The position numbers and the translations under genes are program-made. Under the pieces are notes generated by a model. The model made no database searches. It was not told the origin of the DNA and saw nothing but the letters and a program-made list of their open reading frames with translations. This document shows, piece after piece, positions 45,568 to 56,467 of a stretch of DNA of 64,000 bases; positions within the stretch are counted from its first letter, which is position 1; each line of letters opens with the position of its first letter. Source of the DNA: Tanypteryx hageni (Eukaryota > Arthropoda > Insecta > Odonata > Petaluridae); assembly GCA_028673005.1 (NCBI GenBank), contig CM054113.1:36274117-36338116 (forward strand), read 5' to 3'.

Positions 45568-45984
45568 TTAAGCCGGTTCCAAACCACTCACGAGTGTTCA
45601 CGATTGCGAGTGTGCACGAGCAATGACCAATGCCGAGTCAGACCTCCCACACCACTCGTGCATACTTGTAACTCTTCTCCTCCTGAAACCTCGTGCATCC
45701 TGCCTTATACTCGCCTCATCCATCATTCGTTCATTGGCTGTGTATCGATGTCGATGATTCCCAAGTGGTCTGGGAGCTACTACGAGTACGGAAACGAGTA
45801 AACACACGAGTTTAATTTTCCTTTGACCCGCGCTAAATATACCGACAACCGACGGGAAAAGGGCGATTACGAGTACGAGGAGAGTATTTTCAAGGTTGTA
45901 CGAGTATCCCAGTCCCACACCACTCGCGAGTATTCGCGAATGCCAAACTCGTGAATACTCGCGAGTGGTGTGGGACCGGCTTAA
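45568..45984. mobile_element. MITE with TTAA duplication and CGAGT-rich interior
   Basis: TTAA stands at 45568-45571 and 45981-45984. Between them the ends read GCCGGTTCCAAACCACTCAC and, from the right, GCCGGTCCCACACCACTCGC, matching over about 33 bases and continuing into CGAGTRTTCACGA. The word CGAGT or its complement occurs about 15 times in 410 bases. TTAA duplications fit piggyBac-type mobilisation. Frames on both strands here are side effects of the repeats. Confidence 0.65.
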
Positions 45985-46127
45985 AGCCGCCTGATGCGGT
46001 CGCCACCCAAACTCACGCCAGGCCTCTGACTAAATATCGTTAGATGACTCCCATTGCCTTTGTGATACAAGAAGACCAATTTCATAGTCAACTGTTTCGC
46101 CCGTTGCTTCGTAGAAATCCATAATTC

Positions 46128-46213
46128 AGAAATAAAAATAACTAGCGTCGAAATCTAGATCGAGTCCCTCTAATTAAAGTATTGTAGAAATTTACTAAGT
46201 TATTTTTATTTCT
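46128..46213. repeat. Short foldback, relative of 41055-41189
   Basis: Perfect 16-bp inverted ends (AGAAATAAAAATAACT / AGTTATTTTTATTTCT) enclose GCGTCGAAATCTAGATCGAG then TATTGTAGAAATTTAC, the right half of the 41-kb foldback. The first half of the hammerhead-like core has been deleted. Confidence 0.55.
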
Positions 46214-48212
46214 AAAGACCAATTTTATTAGCGTCCAACGTTAGGTTTCTATGAAAATAATAATCGATCGGATAGCTTAATTTACTTTCATAAAGCATGC
46301 GCTGATTGTTCGTATTTTTTACGATTGAATGTTTTTCCATCTGAATTTCACAATTGCACTTGAACCAAAAACTTGAACTTCTTCGTGCTCTAATATTTTG
46401 AACATCCTCGCGCAGCATCTGGTCTTGGCTCACCATGAGTAATCACAAATTGAGACGAAATTTACAGCTCGGAAGTGCATATACTCCCAAACATCAGTTT
46501 GGAATTTTCTCGTCAGAAAAACGCGTTTTTTCCCATTCCAGACAGTAAACTCTTAACATTGCATCCGGAAGCGTGAAACCCAGAGCTGCCGTTGGCCCTG
46601 GTTAATTGGTATCCTCGATAGTGGCGAAATGGCGTGACTGGCGATGTCTTGCGGCTGCCGGCATCATCCGTTTGCGTAGCTTATAAGACGGGAAGAGAAC
46701 CAAAACCGGAAACGGGAATTTTCTCTGGGTCGGAAGAAGGAAACTCATCGGACGAAGACGGAAGCTAAAAAAAATAGCAAATAAAAATTTATCTGAATCG
46801 ACTTTTAAACAGCTCTTTCAAAATCAAAGAAGCAGGCATTAAAAAAACCGTTTAAAAAATGTCATAAGATGAGTTTCAAGTATTCTTGACATATGAATAA
46901 TACCTTAGTCCAAAGAAGAGAGAAACTGCCTCTAAATATATTTTATTAGTTTTAGTACGCTGTTACATTAATTTCTTGATATACTGCTTATTTTCCAGTT
47001 TTTCTCGATAAATAAATGAAAATTTAAAGAATTAACTAGTACGAAAAACTTTCGTTCCTCTTTTCATAAAATTTCTACTTGTTCGTAATATTTTTCTTTT
47101 CTTTAGAGGTTGAAAGTGGTCTGAAAACATATCCTTGTACGTTTAGGTTTAAATTTATTCTATTTTATGAAGCACCTCCGATGATTAATTATAAAAAGAA
47201 TAGTCGAGTTTGCTTCAAAGCTGGAATCTTATTGATTCGTTGGGTAGTTTCAATATAAAAAATGGTCAAAAAAACAAGATACTATTAGTGAATCGCCACT
47301 GGTGACGTCTTTTTAATGATCTACAATGGCAACAGACAAGCAAATCAAGCAAAGAATTTTCATCACATCAGGCTTGAATATTTTCTTGTACGCTGTCAGC
47401 AACGTTATTTAGCGTTGTATATTTAATATGTTGATGTTGGTATACGTAAATGGCAGTGTTCTATCGAAAGTTGCACAATAGAAAAATCTCGAAAATTTGG
47501 AATATTTTTAAAGGCAGCGTATCGATTACGCATTTCCATAAGAACTTCATGTGAATTTTAAGTCCTGTTCGGTGAGTAATTTTCCAATATGAAGACCCTT
47601 TTCAAATTAAGAAAATTTCGGAAAAACCTTTGATGAACGCGATTGGAGAATTTTTTCGCCGTTATGTCCTCAGTCTACCGAAAATCGAGTTCGATCCTTT
47701 TCTCGTCCATCAATGGAGAGTTTTATTATTGAGGTAACAACAAAGATAATTTAGCATGATATATCGTATTGGTCATGACTCGTTAAAAATGTTCATCCAT
47801 GAAAAACAGGAAGCGGTGAATAAAGACCAGTCGGTCACAATTTGGGAATTTTTGCATCCTTGGAAACTCAAGGGTAATTTTCTGCGGGCATTCCGGATTC
47901 TTACAAAACCACACATTTCAACCACGCACTACCCTTTCGCGTTCACACATTTGAGAGTAGGCATGGCAGACCTGGGATACATTTAAAGGAATCTGCCGTA
48001 AAAAAGTGACGTTTAGATTACTGGACAATTTCATAAATGCTTATTTTTATAAATTTAGCTATAACGTACGTATATTAAACGAAGACGTTGACGATAAAGG
48101 TCTGTCGCCCCAATAAAAAAAGCCCTTTCGCTGGTTGGAGAAAGAGAGGACATTATGGCGCCGACAAATAACGTCGTCGCAGTTAATTTATAGCATGCAT
48201 AAAATCATCAGA
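46214..48212. other. No gene recognised
   Basis: AT-rich; the longest frames (74-76 codons) match nothing known. Confidence 0.3.
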
Positions 48213-48774
48213 AAAATAAGCGCTGCTTGATAAAATGTCCTTTAGACTTTTCATTTCGATCCATTAGTATGTTCAGGCGCGTGTCGTTTTCAACGCAAGC
48301 GCCTATTAGTTTCGTTCTGTCCGTCCGTCCGTGTGCATGCTCGTTCTCGGCTTCTACCGAACGGATTTTCGTGATACTATTTGGTGTTAAGGACTTATGA
48401 TTAAATACAATATGAAAATGATAAAAATGGTTCTCATAACCCAATTAGGGGTGCCACTTTACTGGAAACAAAAACGAATTCTCCTCATAACTCGGAAAAT
48501 ATTAGTCGTGTAGAAAAAAATCTTCAACAAAACTTGCAGAACTACCCAAATAAAATATTTCTTTCCAGGAAAATTTTTATCGTAGGCGTAGTCGTTATCA
48601 ATAAAATCAAACAAGAAAGTCGTAATTCGCTTTGAACTTGGAAGAATTCTTGCATGGATACCTTGTTATGGTCGTCAACCAAAAGATCTTCGCTGTAATT
48701 GAAGTAAATAAGATCGTCTATGATTAATAAAACACGTTTAATTTCTTTACGTGTGCATGCATCAAGCATTTTGC
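48213..48774 (-). repeat. Family Y, copy 2 (inverted relative to copy 1)
   Basis: Reverse-complement partner of 40297-40842, about 7.4 kb away, with an extra CTTTTGGTTGACGACCAT-like segment. The orientation gives the 40.3-48.8 kb interval a long inverted repeat. Confidence 0.7.
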
Positions 48775-49081
48775 AAGCGGAAGGAAATGGATTATTTGCT
48801 ACGAAGATATGAGCCTAATTGTAAATATTAGAGCTACTTCAGTGAGGTATGCTTAAAATAATTTTGGATTGTTTCATTAATTACAACTGCTTAGAAAATA
48901 AATAGTTAATAAAAATAATATTTTCCTGGCATCATTTCTGATATATCTTTTTGCGGTATTTGCTCATTAAAATTACCTAAATACGTTAAGTGATGCATAA
49001 ACTTAGTGGAGGGAAGCTATGTTTTGTCGATAGAGACATAACATGGTGCTTTGCTGTTTTATGGTGTTCGTTTGTTCAAAG

Positions 49082-49227
49082 TACAGTGGAACTTCCATAA
49101 CTCGAAGTGAATTAATTTTACCGGGGAAAATAGAAATGAGGAAAACCTATTTCCATAAGTCGGATTATCTATAACTCGAATATTTCTTTGTTTCCCATAA
49201 ATTTTGATTTATGGAAGTTCCACTTTA
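49082..49227. mobile_element. Mariner/pogo-type MITE, 142 bp plus TA duplication
   Basis: TA-CAGTGGAACTTCCATAA at the left is mirrored by TTATGGAAGTTCCACTT-TA at the right. TA target duplications and CAGTGG ends fit the Tc1/mariner-pogo group. Internal ATAACTCGAA words repeat in both halves, so most of the element can fold back. Confidence 0.75.
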
Positions 49228-51840
49228 TACTATTAATTATTTAAATAAATATATTTATGCAACGATTTATATGTAGATTGTTGAAATAATGTTTATTATT
49301 ATGCAGGATTCAATTAATATAGAAAAGATAGATTTTTAGCAATTATTTTAACCATTATCTTACGGATTTTGTAAACTTCAATTATACATAAAGCTGTTGT
49401 ACGTACTTCATTTGTTTTCTTCTCTTTCCGTCCATTGTTTTACATTAAAGCATGCAAGTAAAACTAATTTCTAAGTTTAGTTATCTCGATATAACGCGGG
49501 CTTCCCTATAACGCGCGCTAACGTTTTCACCCGACACCCGCGCAATATCGAGGGTGCACGCGCGAAACGCGCATATATAATACACACTGTACACTTTCCG
49601 AACTGGTTCGGGAGTTTCGCCTTCATCAAAGAGGCGGACGCCGCATTTTCCTCGGAATTTGATCATGAATTATTCAAGAACTTTTGTGTTTTCTCTTCAA
49701 CTACGTTTATGTTGGCGTGTGCGCTAATACAGTCCATTGTAATGAACATTCATTATAATTTCCAATAAAAACAAATTTGATGCTCGTGTCTGTAAAGAAA
49801 AACATTTTTATGACAGTCTTCCCAGTATTATGAAAGTTGAGGAAACTGAAATAACGTATACAAAAAACGAGAGGATAAATATACATAGTCGATTTTTATA
49901 TTAGTTACTGAGCGGCCATAAATAATCACAGTAACGTTGCATCACCAGCAGCGACACTTTCTTTTGAAGCTAAACATTTGACTTATTTATAATTTATAGT
50001 AAGTATTTAAAATTCTCCGTAATAACTTCTTAATTTATAAAAGACAGCAAATTTCGTTAGCGTGCATCTAATCAGATTCAGTTTAAGTTACTTATTTTCG
50101 TATATAATTTATTACGAACTGCGACGAAATCCACTCGAGTTTTAACACATACGCGCCGTCATAACAACCAAGTTCAATACTTACGCAAGTTATTCATTTT
50201 GTTCATAACCTATTTTAGCAGCCTTAAACAATTCTTCTTTTATCAATCAACGTAAAAAAGCATTTTGAATGTTCTTACTGCCTTTACTTATTTTATTTGG
50301 ACGAGCCCTTTGAAGAGTTTTTGCATGTTATTAACTTGTTATATGAGGAATGGACTCCATATTTTTGGAAATGTAAAGAATGTACGATGGAAATATATAC
50401 GTGCCGCGCGCACCCTTCTGCTACTGAGGCGAGTATTTTCATTTCCTTTGTCTATTTATTTTTCTGAAAAGAGGGCGAGCTTCCACATACGGTGAGAGCG
50501 AGGGCTTGAGCAGGGCAAATTGGTTTGTAGTTTGTTCTTTAGAGGGCTGTGTGGGAGTGAGGTGACGTAGGGCGTGGCCAATTCGTCGTTAAAGGATAGC
50601 GATCGCTTTGGGAAAAAAAGCTTTCTCTCTCTCTATGTCTCTCATTGTCAGAGGATGTGAAGAGGTCGTGTAGACGCGGGGATCGTGCGCCTACATGAAG
50701 TCGTCCTTTCGCGAAACTGGCGCATCTTTTATCTAAGAGAGATATAACGATAGCTGACATGCTACATTTTTAGAAGAACTCGGTTATTGAGACAAATTTT
50801 ATTCATTAAAATAGCGATGCGTTATCTTGGCTAGTGCTTGGATTTATTTTAAAAATTGTTGTTTAATAATTTATGATTAGGTTAACGATAAATAATCTCA
50901 AAAATGTAATGTAATTTAGTCAGTGGCGGACCCAAGGGGGCGATCCCCTTGCGTGTCCTCATTGCTCTCCACCGGATGCATTCTTAAACCAATTCCACGC
51001 ATATTTCTTTGATTCTGCGCAGCAGATTAGGTCAATACGGCAAGGGAAAGAAATATTCTGAAATAAAAGAAAGAAATATTCCAAAATAAAAGGGTCGGCG
51101 GCAGTGGCAGGTTAAAGATGGAGGAGAGGCAATCTGGGCTATCATTCCTCCTTGGGAAGTTTCTAGATGCGCCCATGAACTAAAAGTTCCACCAAATACA
51201 CCCAAACAAAATCACGCAATCATGGGTTCGACATCATCAGGTGGAATTTTTTGTACTAAGTTACGTATTTAGAAAAATAAATTTTATAAACTTTTCTTTT
51301 TAAAAAGGAGATGGGCCTAAAAATGCTGAAGTTGAAAATTTTTTACTGGATCCCTGAGAAAAGATTTTTAACAAAACACTGACAAATTCTTGTACGCACT
51401 TGACTAATTTTGACGCATTTCCTTTTTAATTCATGGGACTCAGCCCTGAAAAGTATTTCAGATACACTTATGTGTTTAATTGACAATATTCCCAATCATC
51501 CATCCTCATACATGATTCTCTTTCATTTCCAAAAGTCGGCATGTTGACTCAGGTGGTGCTTCCGCTGCTTTCGATGGGGTGATGATGTTGCTTTAATATA
51601 ATTTTAAAATGTTTATTCAATGTTTATCCGTGTAATCTATATGAGAGGAGAACACTCCGAGTTGTTTATATTGCCGATATTCCGTCACATAGTGTGCCGT
51701 TGTTTGCCACCTGTTCATCTATCGATATCGCTAATTGATTCGGAAGACCGTTATGACCCTCGCCGACATTCATGTGCATATGATATTCCTTGCGCCGCCT
51801 TCGCCATCGTCTCGCACACATAATGCGAAATAGCCGTTCC
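49228..51840. other. No gene recognised; two possible element ends
   Basis: 49481-49530 has ATCTCGATATAACGCGGGCT and CTATAACGCGCGC, reminiscent of Tigger-type ends, inside a GC-richer patch to 49640. At 50924 CAGTGGCGGACCCAAGGGGG looks like a solo hAT-MITE end. A CTCTCTCTCT run lies at about 50625. Confidence 0.3.
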
Positions 51841-51956
51841 GCGAGATCTCTAATCTCCCATTGTAGGCGCCCCGTCCTTCACCCTCGGCATACCTTCGCG
51901 AGATGGTATCTCTAATCTCCCATTGTAGGCGCCTCGTCCTTCACCCTCGGCATACC
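51841..51956 (+). repeat. Tandem duplication of about 57 bp
   Basis: CTCTAATCTCCCATTGTAGG then CGCCYCGTCCTTCACC occurs at 51846 and again at 51908. The second unit has an extra GGTAT after GCGAGAT. Confidence 0.8.
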
Positions 51957-53587
51957 ATCTTCCTATCTCCTATTGTTCCGTTAAATCACGTGCCAGTGAG
52001 GCCCTTCGCCACCCTGCTAAAAAAAACGTTAGGAGAATTTATGTTTGAGCCTTTTTTAAATTTACGTCTAAATTTTTGCATCAATTCCGTTCTAAAAATA
52101 CAAAATGCTGGGAGGAACAAACAATAGATCGGAATTTCTTCAAGATTTGCCGAGAAAACTAGGAAGCGAATCAGGAAATTAACTGCTCATATCTGATAGG
52201 GATAGGATTTTTCGAATTGATACCGCAGACGTAAATCTCGATATCAAATCATTTTATCTGTTAAGAAATATTGAGCATTATGCACCCTAACGCATGGATA
52301 AATCGTTTTTACTTGTGATTTAATGGTCACTTTAAACAAAGATATGATCTTCCTACATTGAATTGCAATGTTATCAACTTTAATCAGACAAAGAAATTTC
52401 TACTATTTAAAGTTCTTGTTATTAAATGTTCATATAACTTAAAACTAAACTTTAATATATATTAACTGTTCCACCTGTGCCCGAATTATTTTAAAATATG
52501 TAGTGCACTATATCTTTTTATCAGATTGTAACGATGCAACTAGTATCCGTTTTCACTCATTCAAAATCAATAGAATTTTTTAAAAAAGTATCGATCGATG
52601 ACAGAGAGTATGCACAAATTTATTCGAGGACTGATTTAGGTTTAGGGAAAAAAATCTCGAAAATTTCCAACTCGGAGCGCACGTTAGTGTCAGATCCAAG
52701 TTCTCACGACGCTCTTCTTAAGAGATAGAGGCACATGGGCGACCTTTTCAGAGACGGCAAGTTTCATCCATGAATCCATTCTGAGTCTCGCCAAATGTCC
52801 TCCGAAACCTAAGAAAAGTTTCTCCAAGATGTCACCATGCCCTCCACCACCCCTCTGGAATTCGCCTTGCCATTCTCGCTATGTATAAAAAAGAGTTGAT
52901 CGAGATTCGATAGGTTGGTCTAGAAAACCAAAAGAATATCCTAGTTTTTCTTTTGGACGCGTCTATGATTACGTCATTCTCCAAATCACTGGTATCCAGT
53001 TCTATTTGCCGTTACTGTTCGAAAGCTAATGAATTTATCCTGCAATCTTATATAACGAACGAACGGAACACGTTTTGCAATGTTTCCCAGGGGCTAATAA
53101 TCTACTTCTATATTCTGAGAAAATTGATTCAGTAATTAGGGATATATGTAACAAGTGAGAAGGAAAACGATCTTATTAACGCGTCGTGCCCGAATCTCCT
53201 ACGTTGTGTATTTAAACTTAAATTTAGTCAACATTGGAACGCACGAATTTATCATTTTTCCCAACTTGTATGAATATGCATTTGTATACGTAATGCATAC
53301 GTGTGTGCAGGGCCTGTGCGAGGTACTGGCGAGCCGGGCTACTGCTCGGGGCGCAATCTCAAACATCTATTTATGAATTACTTGCAAGCAAATAAATATT
53401 GGATACCAATTTATATCGCGGAACAGGCTAGAATCTTCATCATATTCTTTTTATTTTTATTGTAAATAATTCTTACAGAGCAATGGATAAATTAACATGT
53501 ATTTTAAAAATATCACAACAAACATTAACGGAGAGGAGCACTGGAGTACTATCTCGTCCGGGGCGCCAAAATTCCTCGGGCCGCCCC

Positions 53588-53591
<4 letters not shown>
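51957..53591. other. No gene recognised
   Basis: AT-rich with short frames only. Confidence 0.3.

Positions 53592-53660
<69 letters not shown>
53592..53660. repeat. (TG)n(TA)n microsatellite
   Basis: A TG run turns into a TA run, about 68 bases in total. The frames that cross it on both strands are artefacts of the repeat. Confidence 0.95.
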
Positions 53661-53841
53661 CAACTTACGGAAAAGGAAAGGTAAAATGAATATATGGATG
53701 TCAACAAGGTGTTGGGATGAGGAAACCCAGTGAGCACTCACCAATCAGACGACTTCAGGTTGGCGAGGCCCCGGGGATGTCAAAGCGACACACGTAAAAT
53801 AACACAAAAACACAGAAACATCACAAACGTAAAGCTTTCGG

Positions 53842-53901
53842 AACTACTCCTTCTTCAGCTACAGAGAGAGAACTCTCTCTGTAGCTGAAGAAGGAGTAGT
53901 T
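53842..53901. repeat. Perfect 29-bp-arm palindrome at an inverted element junction
   Basis: Arms 53842-53870 and 53873-53901 are exact complements with AA between. Each arm contains CTGTAGCTGAAGAAGGAG on one strand. On the minus strand the left copy continues TAGTTCCGAAAGCTTTACG, so CTGAAGA, a short GGA/TCC hairpin and GAAAG follow in hammerhead-like order. The right copy is cut off after TAGTT. It looks like two copies of one element joined head to head. Confidence 0.8.
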
Positions 53902-55870
53902 ATATTATATTTATACACACGATTATTTTGATCACATTTGTTTCAAAACAATTTATAGCATTAGCTATAATATAAATAATTAGCGGCATCTGCTTTATAA
54001 ATTGTCTTAGTCTACAGATTAGGAACTTTGAATTCGTAATCAAGCAATAATTTTACAGATCGTGGTGCAGAAATGGCACGGTTACTCATCCCCTTTAACA
54101 TAATATGAAGCCACTAGAATACGCGTAGTCACGCGATCTTTTGCTCGGTTATTCCCTTCGAAAAACACTTCCGACTCCGTCGAACCGGAAATTCCCCGTA
54201 CACCATACATCTCCTATTCCGTCTCTCGCTGTTTCTCGATATATTCCCCTTTGCCGATGTTGGTCATCTACACTAGCGGAAGAAAGCTTTGTTGAACCCC
54301 ACTAGCGTTGCGCTCCCCTTTAATCCACTCTCCTTAATCATGCGTCCGTCTTTCGTCTCGTGGTACTTTGTTTTTTTCCTAGCGTACAAAAACTCACGAG
54401 CCAAAGTATTGCATCTTTGCCACACCCATTTCTCTGAAGCAAATGGGATAAACATATAAATTGCGTAAGCGTTTCTGAATAAATTTAACGCGATTTTTTA
54501 TTTCCCAGATTTAGGCAATTGTCAATTCTTTTGATTGATGTTTGCCCTCAAGTGAATTAGAAAACAATTCTCAATTTTCCTCTAATGCTTTAGTCGTTTT
54601 TCTTTAAAATAATTAATTACTCTACATTCGAAAAAGAATGCAATAGTAATTAATAATTGTCATTTTTCATAGTAATTTCTTTTTTATTATTTCTGCTATG
54701 ACAGCGTTTGTTTACTACTCCGTGCTTCTGTAAAAAGCAATTTGGCATATTTCATCATCGAACAATCACTTTGTAAACCTCGCTAGATTTATTTTTAACG
54801 TAATCGATTTTTTTACTATCTTATCAGAGACGTGTTTTTTATTTATATTAATTCATTACATCGCATCGCATCTATTTATAGTTTTGGGCAACTGATACTT
54901 ATACAGATACTGAAGTTGGCCCTCGTCCAAAAACCTACAATACGAACATGTTTTGTTTATACTTAATTGAGCTTCTATACGCAAACCTTAACATTGAGAT
55001 ACATCTTCAAAGATACATAACATATTTTTTAGGAGACAACACTTTGGAAAAATCTATTTTTTCCTTATTTTTGTTGTATATATGTAAGTTTCTGTAACAC
55101 CCACATCGTTCATTATTGATATTTGTTTATTAATCGCCTATATAAAGCTATCCCTTCTCATAACTTTAATTCATATGCAAAATGTATCATTAAATGATTA
55201 TGATAGCGCCCTTTAAACATTAATAAATGAGAATTTTTAAAATTCGGCATCTGTCAGGAGTAAAAATTATAGCCGTTAGAAACATTATTTTACTCTTTCG
55301 TCTGAATACTTTCTGTCAACGTAAAGTGGCCAAAGAATCACTTAAGCGCTCATTTTTTTCTTTTCCAAGGACGCTGAATGCCATGTGGTGCAAATAAAGC
55401 AGTCTTCGAATATAATCCACTTGAGAAGGCTCCACTTTGTGGAAATATTCCATAGTAATAGAAAGGTGTCTTCGAACGTTGGAACGTGGACGTTCAGCTT
55501 CCATATGGCATACGATTGCGATTGTCACCTTCTTAGTTTTCGGATTATAGGCAGTAGCCATTCAAGACAATTTGATTCAGAAAGATTTGCTTCCTTATTA
55601 TCTAACATCTCTGATTTTGCTATATGATCTGGCCATTAAAGTAACGATTAAATCGACATAATTGCTAGTACACAGTATGAACTAATGGGAATATAACGAT
55701 TAAGTTTATGAACTAGGGATCCACCGTCTTAAATTTTTTCTGCCACCTGAAGTTAATATTTCCAAATTTTAAAATAAATTAGAGAATTTGATGAATTAAA
55801 GCGATCCAAAGATCCTATGTAGACAGGCGTAAGCTGTAATGTTGGGAATAATTTTGAAACGAGAAAAAAG
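53902..55870. other. No gene recognised
   Basis: AT-rich; short frames below 82 codons, none with family similarity. Confidence 0.3.
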
Positions 55871-55944
55871 TCTGCTATGACCGGGAATCGAACGTGGGTC
55901 TTCCACTGTCTTCCACTCCACTTCCACTGAACTATCGTAGCAGA
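55871..55944 (-). tRNA. tRNA-like pseudogene or SINE head
   Basis: The 74-base minus-strand segment has a perfect 7-bp acceptor-type stem (TCTGCTA/TAGCAGA), an A-box-like TAGTTCAGTGG at the right distance from the 5' end and a B-box GTTCGATTCC near the 3' end. The middle is a GTGGAAG repeat instead of an anticodon arm, and the T-stem pairs poorly, so no functional tRNA is expected. It may be the Pol III head of a SINE. Confidence 0.5.
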
Positions 55945-55979
55945 TCAATTTTCTCGTTTCTGAACGCGGATGTTTTCTT

Positions 55980-56105
55980 GGTTGGGACGGAACTAGCCAA
56001 GCTAGTATCAAACTGCCCTTTGGTTGGGACGGAACTAGCCAAGCTAGTATCAAACTGCCCTTTGGTTGGGACGGAACTAGCCAAGCTAGTATCAAACTGC
56101 CCCAA
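55980..56105. repeat. Three perfect 42-bp tandem repeats
   Basis: Units 55980-56021, 56022-56063 and 56064-56105 start GGTTGGGACGGAACTAGCCA and are identical except at the last bases of the third. The unit length is a multiple of three, so each frame is kept (plus strand LVGTELAKLVSNCP three times). The unit contains AGCTAGT/ACTAGC words. The lack of divergence means a recent expansion. Confidence 0.9.
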
Positions 56106-56467
56106 CGGATGTCCTCGAAGAGATACACCAAAGAAAACTCCTCCCTCTCAAATAGTGAGATTGCCAAGCAAGAAATTTCTTCTCATAAATAAAAACTCAC
56201 TCTAAGTTACTTCCAGTCGTTACCTTCATAAGTTATCTTTAACTTTGTTTAGTCTTAATTTTGACACTTAGGTTCCGGTATCAAACTGCCCCAACGGATG
56301 TCCTCGAAGAGATACACCGAAGAAAACTCCTCCCTCTCAAATTGTGAGATTGCCAAGCAAGAAATTTCTTTTCATAAATAAAAACTCACTCTAAGTTACT
56401 TCCAGTCGTTACCTTCATAAGTTATCTTTAACTTTGTTTAGTCTTAATTTTGACACTTAGGTTCCGG
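56090..56467 (+). repeat. 189-bp direct duplication (two copies)
   Basis: 56090-56278 and 56279-56467 start TATCAAACTGCCCCAACGGA and end at GGTTCCGG, with about three differences. The first copy begins inside the last 42-bp repeat, so the duplication came after, or used, the repeat end. Confidence 0.85.

Noticed and set aside
45598..45918. 106-codon minus-strand and 90-codon plus-strand frames
   Set aside because: Both lie wholly inside the CGAGT-rich MITE and overlap each other; the frames are open because of the repeated words.
51105..51180. Second end of a hAT MITE beginning at 50924
   Set aside because: CAGTGGCAGG here is in the same orientation as the 50924 end, not inverted, so the two do not bound one element.
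53457..53744. Frames with Tyr-Ile and His-Thr runs on both strands
   Set aside because: They are translations of the (TG)n(TA)n microsatellite.
55871..55944. Functional tRNA gene
   Set aside because: Acceptor stem and boxes are good, but the anticodon arm is replaced by GTGGAAG repeats and the T-stem mispairs. It is kept only as a tRNA-like pseudogene.
55980..56105. CRISPR-like array, from three regularly spaced exact repeats
   Set aside because: The units are directly adjacent with no spacers, and the genome is eukaryotic.
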